The notes: generated by a model not told the origin, from the letters alone. A DNA stretch of 5,606 nucleotides from Deltaproteobacteria bacterium (GCA_029858165.1 JAOUFO010000134.1:1-5606); one strand, 5' to 3'; shown: positions 1 to 5,606, counted from the first letter of the stretch. Numbers and translations are program-made.

Positions 1-171
1 GTGTTTGTGGCCCCCCCGGGCTTAATCCGGGACGAAGGCCTGGCCGGGTGGGTGGCCCGCTGTCTGGCCTTTGTAAACACCCTGCCCCCTAAACAGCCCC
101 CCCTTCCGGCGGCGGGGCGGTGGATTCCAGCCGCCCCACCAGCCCGGCATACAACCCCCCTTTGGCAATAA
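1..171 (+). CDS. Possible 3' end of a rightward gene, convergent with the ABC operon (partial, weak)
   Basis: The first plus-strand frame is open from the window edge to a TAA at 169-171. The part before the ABC gene (about 30 codons) reads like a real protein C-terminus: VFVAPPGLIRDEGLAGWVAR, then a helix-like stretch ending in FVNTLPPK. Its codons end mostly in G or C, as in the neighbouring genes. The last 27 or so residues are Pro/Ala/Arg-rich and lie antisense to the end of the 616-residue ABC gene, so they may carry no selected sequence. If real, the two genes converge with about 83 bases of overlap. I do not recognise the family. The other plus frame that stays open here stops at 90-92, overlapping the ABC stop codon, but its product is Gly/Pro/Arg-rich and looks like a shadow. 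The call could be chance, because only a short piece is visible. Confidence 0.3.
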   Translation: MFVAPPGLIRDEGLAGWVARCLAFVNTLPPKQPPLPAAGRWIPAAPPARHTTPLWQ

Positions 172-1939
172 GCGACTGATGGTCGCCGGATTCCACCACA
201 TGTCCTTTGTCCAACACCAGGATGGTATCGGCATGACGGATGGTGGACAGCCGGTGGGCGATGGCGATGATGGTTTTGTCCTCATACAGCCGGTTAAGGG
301 CTTTTTGGATCAATTGCTCGGTGAAGGAATCCACCGATGCGGTGGCCTCATCCAGAATGATCAGCTCGGTCCGGGCCAGGATGGCCCTGGCGAAGGCGAT
401 CAACTGGGCCTGCCCGGAGGAAAGGTTGCCCCCCCCCTGGGTGATGACGAAATCATACCCCCCTTCCAGCCGGGTGATGAATTCATGGGCGTGGACGTAT
501 CTGGCCGCCTGTTCAATCATGGCCGGGGTGATGCCGGGCCGCCCCAGGGAAATGTTAAAGGCCACGCTTCCCTGAAAGCAAAAGACGTTTTGATGCACCA
601 CCGACACCATGCGGGCCAGCCGGTCGGCGGAAACCCCGGATAGCTCCTGGCCGTTGAGGGTGATATGGCCCCCATAGCCGGAATAAGCCCGGGTCAACAG
701 ACGGATGACGGTGCTTTTGCCGGAACCGGTGGCCCCCACGATGGCCAGGGTCTGGCCCCGTTTTACGGCGAACGACACCCCCTTCAGCACCTCTTCCCCC
801 TGGGGGGAATAGGCAAAACTCACATCGGAAAAGGCAAGCTCCTCCACTGTTTCCGGGGGGGGCAGTTCTTCCTCCGCCGCCTGGGGTGGGGCATCCCATA
901 CCGCCTGGGGGGGGAGGGATTCCGCCGGGTCCAGGGGGACCTGAAACAAATCCCCGATATGGTCCAGGGCCGCCCGGCCCCGCTGCAACACGGCCACCTG
1001 CTGGGAAAACTCCTTCAAGGGGACAAACAGCCGCTGGATGTATTCCAAAAAGGCCACCAGCACTCCCAGGGTCAGCATCCCCGCCAGCAATTCTCCCGAA
1101 GCCACCCACAGCAGCATGGCCAGGGCCAGGGTGGTCACTCCCTCCACCAGAGAATACAGCAGGGCGTCATACAGGTTGGATTGGTTTTGGGCGATAAAGA
1201 ACCGGTGGTTTTTTTCTATGAACCGGTCATACACCTTTTGTTCCTGGCCGAACAACTGGACGGTTTTCATCCCCTGAAGGGCCTCCTGCAAAAAGCCGGT
1301 GGCATCCGAAAGCGACTGCCGGGCCTTGAAAAAGTAGGTGCGCACCCGCCCCTGGAAAAACCGGATCAGCACCACCAGCACCGGCCCCATCACCAGCACG
1401 GTCAGGGTCAGCCGCCAATCCAGCCAGAACATGGCCCCCAGGTACACCAACACCTTTAATAGATCCATAAACATGGATAGCACCCCGGAACCCAGCCCTT
1501 CTCCCAGGGCCTCAAAATCGCTGGTGATGCGGGTGAGGATGGAGCCGATGGGGTGGGTGTCAAAATAGGACCGCGGCAGGCGGAGTGTGCGTTGAAACAG
1601 GGTTTCGCGCATATCCTGCAAAATGGAAATCCCGGCCCGCTGCAACAGGGATACATACAGGGCATCGGCCATATACCCCCCCACCACCAGCACCCCGGCC
1701 AGGGCCGTCAGCCGGGCCAGGGGGACCAAAACGGCAGAAGGGTCCCCCAACGCGGCGGCCGGGATGATGTATTCGTCAATGGCCACCTTGGTCAGGTAAG
1801 GAACCATCATGGCCAGCCCGGCGGAAACCGGCATGGAGGCCAGCACCAGAATCAGCTTCCAGCGGTGGCGGGCGATGGCGGGGCGGGCCACCTGCCACAG
1901 ACCGGTGCCTTGGGGCGGGGTTTTAGAGGCGGGGGTCAT
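89..1939 (-). CDS. ABC exporter half-transporter, ATPase-competent subunit (MdlB/SmdB-like)
   Basis: This is a 616-residue fused permease-ATPase of the type I (ABCB-like) exporter fold, probably in the inner membrane and exporting an unknown substrate as a heterodimer with the upstream subunit. Six hydrophobic segments lie near residues 28-50, 70-95, 150-172, 176-194, 265-282 and 285-305. A Pro/Glu-rich linker (about 334-368) leads to the nucleotide-binding domain. Visible motifs are Walker A GATGSGKST (402-410), Q-loop Gln450, signature LSSGQ (506-510), Walker B LIILDE (526-531) with catalytic Glu531, D-loop SVD (535-537) and H-loop His562. The second Gly of LSGGQ is Ser, as expected where the partner's site is degenerate; E. 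coli MdlB, as I recall it, has LSQGQ. The ATG at 1937-1939 follows AGGAA at 1942-1946, a short spacing. It begins 93 bases after the previous gene, with no terminator seen between. Substrate cannot be read from sequence. Confidence 0.95.
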   Translation of the reverse strand: MTPASKTPPQGTGLWQVARPAIARHRWKLILVLASMPVSAGLAMMVPYLTKVAIDEYIIPAAALGDPSAVLVPLARLTALAGVLVVGGYMADALYVSLLQRAGISILQDMRETLFQRTLRLPRSYFDTHPIGSILTRITSDFEALGEGLGSGVLSMFMDLLKVLVYLGAMFWLDWRLTLTVLVMGPVLVVLIRFFQGRVRTYFFKARQSLSDATGFLQEALQGMKTVQLFGQEQKVYDRFIEKNHRFFIAQNQSNLYDALLYSLVEGVTTLALAMLLWVASGELLAGMLTLGVLVAFLEYIQRLFVPLKEFSQQVAVLQRGRAALDHIGDLFQVPLDPAESLPPQAVWDAPPQAAEEELPPPETVEELAFSDVSFAYSPQGEEVLKGVSFAVKRGQTLAIVGATGSGKSTVIRLLTRAYSGYGGHITLNGQELSGVSADRLARMVSVVHQNVFCFQGSVAFNISLGRPGITPAMIEQAARYVHAHEFITRLEGGYDFVITQGGGNLSSGQAQLIAFARAILARTELIILDEATASVDSFTEQLIQKALNRLYEDKTIIAIAHRLSTIRHADTILVLDKGHVVESGDHQSLIAKGGLYAGLVGRLESTAPPPEGGAV

Positions 1940-1941
1940 AT

Positions 1942-1946
1942 TTCCT
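1942..1946 (-). promoter_or_regulatory. Ribosome binding site of the 616-residue ABC gene
   Basis: AGGAA on the minus strand lies three to four bases before the ATG at 1939. The spacing is tight but it is the only purine-rich SD-like run next to this start, and it supports choosing this ATG. Confidence 0.5.
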
Positions 1947-2032
1947 GATGAAAAAATCCGGGGATAAACCGGGCTGGAGAAACAGAATACGGCTCGTTGG
2001 GGTGAAGGGCCGGGTAAACGTGCGGATGGCCG

Positions 2033-3805
2033 TCAGGTGAGCCGCGGGCGGTCCTGGCCCGTTTGGTGGTCCTGTTCGGTTTGCAACAGCCACCCCCTGC
2101 GGTAGCTGCCTTCCCGGTTGATCAACTCCCCATGGGTGCCGGTGTCCACCACCCGGCCGTTTTCCAGCACCACAATGCGGTCGGCTTTTTCCAACACGGA
2201 TGTGCGGTGAGACACAATCAACAGGGAGCGGGAATGATGGAACCCGTAAATGGACCGGATCAGGGACCGTTCGGTTTCGTGGTCCACGGCGGAAAGCGGG
2301 TCGTCCAGAATCAGCAGTTCACAGGGCTTCAGCATGGCCCGCCCCAGGGCGATGCGCTGTTTCTGCCCTCCGGAAAGGGTAATGCCTTTTTCCCCCACCA
2401 GGGTATCCAATCCCTGGGGAAACCGATCCAGGTCCGGCCGGAGGGCGGCGTCCTCCACGGTTTGGGACAAGGCGTCTTCGTCCTCACTGCCGCCGAACAT
2501 CAGGTTTTCCCGGATGGTATCCGAGAACAAAAACGGGTCCTGGGTGACTGTAACCACCCACCGGCGCAGATTTTGCTGGGGCACATGGGTGGTATCCACC
2601 CCTTCCGCCCAAACCGTGCCTTCCGGGGGGGCGAGGTACCGGTTGATCAAATTGACCAGGGTGGTTTTGCCGCTGCCCACCTGGCCGAACAGCCCCACGA
2701 TTTCTCCGGGTCGGATGTCCATCCCGATGTCGGTCAGCACCGGCTGACCGGGCCGTTCCGGGTAGGCGTAAGTCAGCCCCCGGATGGCAAGCCCCGTTTG
2801 CCATGGGGTTTTCAGTTCAGGCTGGGGTTGGGGCAATGGGGGAAGGTCCGGCGGGGTTTCCAAAATGGATTGGATGGAATCCATGGAGGTAAACCCTCTT
2901 TGCAGCACAAACATCATAAAGGTCATGCCCATCAGGGGGGGGACCATCATGGTCAGGTACAGCAGATAGGCCAAAAACTCCCCCATGGTGATCTCGGCGC
3001 GGATGACCATCAGCCCCCCCAGCAGCACCAGCATCACTTTCAGGCCGTTCACCAAATGGGAAAGAATGGGCATAAAAAAAGCCCGGATGTTGGCCAGCCG
3101 CAACTGGGTTTCCATCACGGCGCCGTTTAACCGGCCAAACTGCCGCTGGGTGTGGGGATAGGTTCTGCAACCTTTCACCACCTCTATGCCGTTGTAGGAT
3201 TCCACAATGAAATCCGAAAGGTTTTGCAGGGTGGTCATTTGTTTCATCTGTTCGGAGCGCATCATCCGAACCCCGATTTGCAACACCATAAATCCCGCTA
3301 TTACCGGCAGGGTGGAATACAGGGTCAGGGTGGGGGATATCCGGTACATATAATACGGGGCCAGGGACAAGGTGGCCACGCTGTTGGTCAATTGCAACAA
3401 ACCAAAGCCCATCACCAAACGAATGCCGTTTATATCGTTGTTGATCCGTGAAATAATGGCCCCGGTGGGGTTTTGACTGAAATAGGACCGTTGCAGGGTG
3501 GTCAGGTGGGCCAGCAGCCGGTTTTTCAGGTCAAATTCCACCTTTCGCCCGGGAGTAAAGAACACCATGCGGGAAAGTGTGCGGGTAAAGATAATGGCCA
3601 CCGCGAACAGCAGAATCCATTGCAGACGGTTGATGAAATCCCCATGGGCGGAGCCATCGGCCCGGGAAAGAATATCTATGGCCTGTTGCAAATAGCGGGG
3701 AATGGCCAGACTCATCCACAAAGTCAGGGCCAGGGTCACCACCCCGGTCAGGTAGGAAAACCGGTTTTGCCATACCAGGGAGAAAAAGAAGGAGTAACGA
3801 CTCAT
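2033..3805 (-). CDS. ABC exporter half-transporter, degenerate-site subunit (MdlA/SmdA-like)
   Basis: This 590-residue type I ABC exporter subunit has the same length, as I recall, as E. coli MdlA. Hydrophobic segments lie near residues 16-38, 60-83, 132-153, 158-177, 250-268 and 275-300. The nucleotide-binding domain shows Walker A GQVGSGKTT (374-382), Q-loop Gln422, canonical signature LSGGQ (477-481), Walker B LLILDD (497-502), D-loop AVD (506-508) and H-loop His533. Asp502 replaces the catalytic Glu. Its own Walker site should therefore hydrolyse ATP poorly, while its LSGGQ completes the active site of the partner encoded just downstream. This asymmetry is known for heterodimeric exporters such as TM287/288 and BmrCD. 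The start is ATG 3803-3805. No Shine-Dalgarno run is visible upstream, and no ATG, GTG or TTG start lies upstream in frame. A seven-codon mini-ORF ends in TGATG on this start, so translational coupling is possible. The C-terminal tail is polar (QTEQDHQTGQDRPRLT). Substrate unknown. Confidence 0.95.
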   Translation of the reverse strand: MSRYSFFFSLVWQNRFSYLTGVVTLALTLWMSLAIPRYLQQAIDILSRADGSAHGDFINRLQWILLFAVAIIFTRTLSRMVFFTPGRKVEFDLKNRLLAHLTTLQRSYFSQNPTGAIISRINNDINGIRLVMGFGLLQLTNSVATLSLAPYYMYRISPTLTLYSTLPVIAGFMVLQIGVRMMRSEQMKQMTTLQNLSDFIVESYNGIEVVKGCRTYPHTQRQFGRLNGAVMETQLRLANIRAFFMPILSHLVNGLKVMLVLLGGLMVIRAEITMGEFLAYLLYLTMMVPPLMGMTFMMFVLQRGFTSMDSIQSILETPPDLPPLPQPQPELKTPWQTGLAIRGLTYAYPERPGQPVLTDIGMDIRPGEIVGLFGQVGSGKTTLVNLINRYLAPPEGTVWAEGVDTTHVPQQNLRRWVVTVTQDPFLFSDTIRENLMFGGSEDEDALSQTVEDAALRPDLDRFPQGLDTLVGEKGITLSGGQKQRIALGRAMLKPCELLILDDPLSAVDHETERSLIRSIYGFHHSRSLLIVSHRTSVLEKADRIVVLENGRVVDTGTHGELINREGSYRRGWLLQTEQDHQTGQDRPRLT

Positions 3806-3828
3806 CAGATTTTTGGAAACACCAACAT
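3805..3828 (-). CDS. Possible leader mini-ORF (MLVFPKI) coupled to the MdlA-like gene
   Basis: On the minus strand ATG (3826-3828) opens seven codons, MLVFPKI, and stops at TGA (3805-3807). The last base of that TGA is the A of the ABC gene's ATG, giving a TGATG overlap of the kind used for stop-start reinitiation. The ABC gene has no SD of its own, which makes coupling plausible. However, the mini-ORF has only a G-rich stretch (inside a hairpin) upstream and no clear SD. An ORF this short can arise by chance. Confidence 0.2.
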   Translation of the reverse strand: MLVFPKI

Positions 3829-3836
3829 GGGTTGCG

Positions 3837-3857
3837 GCCCCCCACAGGCGGGGGGGC
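3837..3857 (-). repeat. GC-only hairpin between the small gene and the MdlA-like gene
   Basis: A perfect 7-bp inverted repeat (GCCCCCC at 3837-3843 and GGGGGGC at 3851-3857, 7-base loop) begins immediately after the TAA of the small upstream gene. No T-tract follows on either strand, so it is not an intrinsic terminator. It could act as an mRNA processing or stability element that sets the ratio of the small protein to the transporter, or it could mask ribosome access. G/C runs are common in this window, so chance is a real alternative. Confidence 0.4.
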
Positions 3858-4157
3858 TTACCGGGAGATGAAAACAGTCGGCCCGCAAGTGGTTTCCATA
3901 AATTGAAGCACCACCAGGGGAAAGTCGTTCAAATGCAGATCCACCTGATTTTCGGCCGCGTTGTGGTACACATCCAGGCCCACTTCAGACAGGGCGTGTT
4001 TCAGGCGGGCGGCCACCTCAAAAATATCCGGGATTTCATCCAACAGGGTTTGGGCGTCCTTAAGAATCATGGCCAGGGCATCCTGGTCCAACCTCTTTCG
4101 GAACTCTTCCATCCGAAGGAAAATCGCGCGAGCGGTGGCGAGGTATATGTCTTCCAT
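3858..4157 (-). CDS. Small hypothetical protein, first gene of the ABC transporter operon
   Basis: From ATG 4155-4157 this encodes 99 residues; I do not recognise the family. The first two thirds look alpha-helical and amphipathic (from MEDIYLATARAIFLRMEEFR to about residue 65). The last third looks like beta strands (VDLHLNDFPLVVLQF, then TVFISR at the end). There is no signal peptide, membrane segment or obvious catalytic motif, so it is probably cytoplasmic. An in-frame TTG at 4167-4169 would add four residues (MSLH) and has a GGAAG about 10 bases upstream. A stronger AGGAGG (4191-4196) is too far from either start to decide between them. The frame is closed by a TAG at 4209-4211. It lies 52 bases before the MdlA-like gene on the same strand, with no terminator between, so co-transcription is likely. 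A role in regulating or assisting the exporter is a guess from position only. Confidence 0.75.
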   Translation of the reverse strand: MEDIYLATARAIFLRMEEFRKRLDQDALAMILKDAQTLLDEIPDIFEVAARLKHALSEVGLDVYHNAAENQVDLHLNDFPLVVLQFMETTCGPTVFISR

Positions 4158-4293
4158 GTGAAGGCTCAATCCGGTTTGGCTTCCAGAATCCCTCCTCTGG
4201 TTCCGCCTCTACCGCCGGACGAATCCAGGGCAAGCACCATGTGTCATAACAGTTCCATCATGCGCCCATTTCGCGGGGGAAACAACCCTCTCA

Positions 4294-4309
4294 GGCGGGG
4301 GCACCCGCC
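4294..4309 (-). repeat. GC-rich hairpin in the operon leader
   Basis: GGCGGG (4294-4299) and CCCGCC (4304-4309) form a 6-bp all-GC stem with a 4-base loop. It lies in the predicted untranslated leader of the small gene-ABC operon. No T-tract follows directly on the minus strand. It may be part of leader RNA structure. Confidence 0.35.
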
Positions 4310-4322
4310 CCTTTCCGTCTTT

Positions 4323-4343
4323 GGGCCGCCATCGGACCGGCCC
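4323..4343 (-). repeat. Second leader hairpin
   Basis: GGGCCG (4323-4328) pairs with CGGCCC (4338-4343) across a 9-base loop. It lies between the promoter-proximal hairpin and the GC-rich hairpin, so the predicted leader contains three hairpins in a row. Chance pairing in GC-rich DNA cannot be excluded. Confidence 0.3.
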
Positions 4344-4346
4344 CGG

Positions 4347-4367
4347 AAAAACGGTTTCCCAAAACCG
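4347..4367 (-). terminator. Weak terminator-like hairpin near the start of the ABC operon transcript
   Basis: On the minus strand CGGTTT, loop TGGG and AAACCG (4352-4367) are followed by five T (4347-4351), the layout of a weak intrinsic terminator. It starts almost at the predicted +1 of the operon promoter. It is therefore probably too early to terminate that transcript and may instead be a 5'-terminal stem-loop. It could also stop antisense transcripts entering from the receiver-PilZ gene. The stem has only three G-C pairs. Confidence 0.3.
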
Positions 4368-4374
4368 ATCCGTG

Positions 4375-4403
4375 ATTTTAGGGTAAGACAGTCCACAGGA
4401 CAA
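4375..4403 (-). promoter_or_regulatory. Sigma70-type promoter of the small gene-ABC operon
   Basis: On the minus strand TTGTCC (-35, 4398-4403) and TAAAAT (-10, 4375-4380, five of six consensus matches) are separated by exactly 17 bases. Transcription would start near 4368, giving a leader of about 210 bases before the small gene. A short inverted repeat GTCC-ACA-GGAC (4391-4401) overlaps the -35 and could be an operator, but it is very short. This is the best promoter-like pair I found in the divergent region. I could not find a comparable one for the plus-strand gene. Confidence 0.5.
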
Positions 4404-4442
4404 TTCCAGCTTGTTTAGAACGCCCCTTCCCGGCCACCTGAA

Positions 4443-4447
4443 AGGAG
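4443..4447 (+). promoter_or_regulatory. Ribosome binding site of the receiver-PilZ gene
   Basis: AGGAG, within AAAGGAGA, lies 9 bases before ATG 4457. It supports that start over the second in-frame ATG at 4463, which would be 15 bases away. Confidence 0.75.
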
Positions 4448-4456
4448 AGCCCATCC

Positions 4457-5200
4457 ATGAGAATGCGCAATATCCTGATTGTCCATGATTCCAAACCGGT
4501 GCGAAACCTATTGAGCATGTACACCTTTGCCGAAATGGAGGATGCACTGCCCTATGGGGCAGCCAATGGCCGGGAGGGGCTGGAACTGATGCAGAAAACC
4601 CGGTTTGATGTGGTGGTGTGCGCCAACCGGATGGAGGGGATGAGCGGCATTGAGGTGGCCAGGGAAATCCGCAAACTGCCCCAGGGGAAGGACACCCCCT
4701 TTGTTCTGCTGACCGCCACCTTGAACGGAGAAATCAAGGATGCCATGGCCCGCAATCATATTGACCATTGCCTGGAGGTTCCCTTTGAGGCCCCGGCCCT
4801 GGCGGTGATGATCAATCAGGTATGCAATCCTGTTCAATGGCGCACTTCCAGAAGGGTCAGCATTCCGGGGATGGGGGTCCGCTTGCGGGTAAACGGAAAG
4901 ATGGTGGAGGGCAGCCCGATCAACATCAGCCAGGGGGGAATCTCCTTGGAAATGAATCATCCCGGCCCAGGGATTGATCTGCTGACAGGAGCGGTCTTGT
5001 CCCTGGAATTTCCCGGTGAATACAACGCGGAACCGGTGGAGGAGATTCCCATCCGTCTGTTGCAGATGATGGTGGCGGGCTGGAACCCGGATGGCCGTCC
5101 AGGCAAACTGCGAACAGTCTGGCAGTTTGTCAAACCTGCGGAGAGGGCGGTTCAAACCCTGAACTGGGTGTTTGAACAATTGGAAACCCCCAACTGGTAA
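4457..5200 (+). CDS. Degenerate receiver domain fused to a PilZ (c-di-GMP-binding) domain
   Basis: This 247-residue cytoplasmic protein has two domains. Residues 4-120 follow the CheY-like receiver pattern: ILIVHDSKPVRNLL at the N-terminus, FDVVVCANRMEGMSGIEVAR in the middle, then FVLLTA and LEVPF. The acidic pair is reduced to His10-Asp11, the phosphoacceptor position is Ala56, and the conserved Lys before Pro-Phe is Val108; Thr86 is kept. It should therefore not be phosphorylated in the usual way. Residues from about 126 form a PilZ domain with RxxxR (Arg129-Arg133, RTSRR) and NxSxxG (Asn156-Gly161, NISQGG), both motifs needed to bind c-di-GMP. The C-terminal third is beta-rich and ends in a helix (AVQTLNWVFEQLE). 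It is likely a c-di-GMP effector whose partner is unknown. It is transcribed alone, divergent from the ABC operon, and followed by a strong terminator. Confidence 0.88.
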   Translation: MRMRNILIVHDSKPVRNLLSMYTFAEMEDALPYGAANGREGLELMQKTRFDVVVCANRMEGMSGIEVAREIRKLPQGKDTPFVLLTATLNGEIKDAMARNHIDHCLEVPFEAPALAVMINQVCNPVQWRTSRRVSIPGMGVRLRVNGKMVEGSPINISQGGISLEMNHPGPGIDLLTGAVLSLEFPGEYNAEPVEEIPIRLLQMMVAGWNPDGRPGKLRTVWQFVKPAERAVQTLNWVFEQLETPNW

Positions 5201-5230
5201 TCCCTTTCTGCAAATGATCTCCGTGGTGTG

Positions 5231-5271
5231 AAAAAAGCCCAACCGGGTCCTCCCGGTTGGGCTTTTTTTTT
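5231..5271 (+). terminator. Strong intrinsic terminator after the receiver-PilZ gene
   Basis: A perfect 11-bp stem, GCCCAACCGGG (5237-5247) with CCCGGTTGGGC (5252-5262), has a TCCT loop and is followed by nine T (5263-5271). Six A precede it (5231-5236), so it could also work on the minus strand. It lies 36 bases after the TAA at 5200 and separates this gene from the lipoprotein gene, which must then have its own promoter. Confidence 0.95.
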
Positions 5272-5362
5272 GGCCGACAATTTGCACCTCTCCCGGCATC
5301 AACCTTTTCGGATTTTCTGCTCCCCCAACCGGGGAACACCGTCCTTGAATTTTGGGGCCATT

Positions 5363-5366
5363 GGAG
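5363..5366 (+). promoter_or_regulatory. Ribosome binding site of the lipoprotein gene
   Basis: GGAG lies 6 bases before ATG 5373. It favours this start over the ATG at 5368, which is followed at once by TGA. No convincing promoter was found between the terminator and this site. Confidence 0.6.
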
Positions 5367-5372
5367 AATGTG

Positions 5373-5606
5373 ATGATCGGTAAATTCCGTATTTGGGCCT
5401 GGATTTTGGCGGCCCAATTGACTGTAAGCGCCTGTGCCATGGATTCCAACCAGACCCCCAGATATTTTCGCGGCCATTCCGGGGGGGGGATTCAATATAC
5501 CGGGACGGATGATCTGATGAAAACCGACAATCCCCGGATACGCCGGTTCCGGGAATATTACCTGCGCACCGTCACCGTGGAATCGGCCCTGCAAAACAGC
5601 CGCCCC
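5373..5606 (+). CDS. Predicted lipoprotein, 5' end only; possibly a lytic transglycosylase (partial)
   Basis: Seventy-eight codons are visible before the window ends. The N-terminus is a lipoprotein signal peptide: MIGKFR, a hydrophobic core (IWAWILAAQLTV) and the lipobox VSAC, with the lipidated Cys21. Residue +2 is Ala rather than Asp, which in enterobacterial rules favours the outer membrane. The mature part begins polar. It then contains NPRIRRFREYYL (about 53-64) and a helix with VESALQNSRP (about 69-78). That pattern recalls the region just before the catalytic domain of MltD-type lytic transglycosylases, but the catalytic part is outside the window, so this is only a hint. A run of nine G (5481-5489) encodes Gly37-39 and could be prone to slippage. 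The start is supported by GGAG 6 bases upstream. Confidence 0.8.
   Translation, partial: MIGKFRIWAWILAAQLTVSACAMDSNQTPRYFRGHSGGGIQYTGTDDLMKTDNPRIRRFREYYLRTVTVESALQNSRP

Noticed and set aside
2063..3130. Plus-strand open frame of 355 codons inside the MdlA-like gene
   Set aside because: Its His/Gln/Gly-rich translation is the mirror of GC-biased codons on the other strand, where all ABC motifs are intact.
4209..4320. TPP riboswitch-like string on the minus strand (GGGTGCC... CCTGAGAGGG)
   Set aside because: The conserved second half (ACCTGATC... TAAT... GCG... AGGGA) is missing and the downstream genes have no link to thiamine.
3813..4418. Plus-strand open frame of 201 codons opposite the small gene
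   Set aside because: The product is rich in His, Gln, Gly, Pro and Arg, typical of an antisense shadow. The minus-strand frame has better amino acid composition and operon context.
4170..4456. Sigma54 or c-di-GMP riboswitch elements in the divergent region
   Set aside because: I searched both strands by eye for TGGCAC-N5-TTGC and for the GEMM core and found no convincing match.
4209..4547. Minus-strand open frame of 112 codons across the divergent region and the 5' end of the receiver-PilZ gene
   Set aside because: It is Cys/Trp/Arg/Pro-rich with no family resemblance, runs antisense to a well-supported coding start, and crosses the predicted promoter and hairpins.
5368..5373. ATG-TGA start-stop before the lipoprotein gene
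   Set aside because: GGAG is only one base from this ATG, too close to be used, and a two-codon start-stop occurs easily by chance.
4508..5449. Minus-strand open frame of 313 codons across the receiver-PilZ gene and the terminator
   Set aside because: It lies antisense to clear receiver and PilZ motifs and reads through a strong hairpin; its composition is shadow-like.

Overview
The window looks like a piece of a moderately GC-rich, Gram-negative bacterial chromosome. Coding is dense, with frequent GGG/CCC codons. A receiver-PilZ protein (cyclic-di-GMP linked) and a predicted lipoprotein with a +2 residue suited to the outer membrane point to a proteobacterium-like organism. The style fits a deltaproteobacterium/Desulfobacterota, but that is an impression and no marker gene is present. 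I see no mobile element, CRISPR array, tRNA or rRNA.

Layout. (1) The first 88 bases precede the first certain gene. They may hold the 3' end of a rightward gene running into it (weak call). (2) On the minus strand, transcribed leftward from about 4368, is a likely operon. Its first gene encodes an unrecognised ~100-residue helical protein (3858..4157). It is followed by two type I ABC exporter half-transporters of 590 and 616 residues (2033..3805 and 89..1939), which resemble the MdlA/MdlB (SmdA/SmdB) heterodimer. The two nucleotide-binding domains are complementary. The upstream subunit has Asp instead of the catalytic Glu but a perfect LSGGQ. The downstream subunit has the Glu but an altered LSSGQ. 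The pair should therefore form one full and one degenerate ATPase site. (3) A divergent intergenic region (about 4170..4456) holds a good sigma70-type promoter for the operon and several hairpins in the operon leader. (4) On the plus strand, 4457..5200 encodes a receiver-like domain that has lost its phosphoacceptor Asp and conserved Lys, fused to a PilZ domain with intact c-di-GMP motifs. It ends at a textbook intrinsic terminator. (5) From 5373 to the right edge is the start of a lipoprotein gene, possibly a lytic transglycosylase, cut by the window.

Working together: the two ABC subunits almost certainly act as one exporter of unknown substrate in the inner membrane. The small upstream protein may be an accessory, inferred only from position. 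The PilZ protein is divergent from the operon and need not be functionally linked. The observations most worth a second look are the pseudo-receiver/PilZ fusion, a seven-codon mini-ORF whose stop overlaps the start of the SD-less 590-residue ABC gene, and the structured operon leader. I did not find convincing evidence of a wholly new system.
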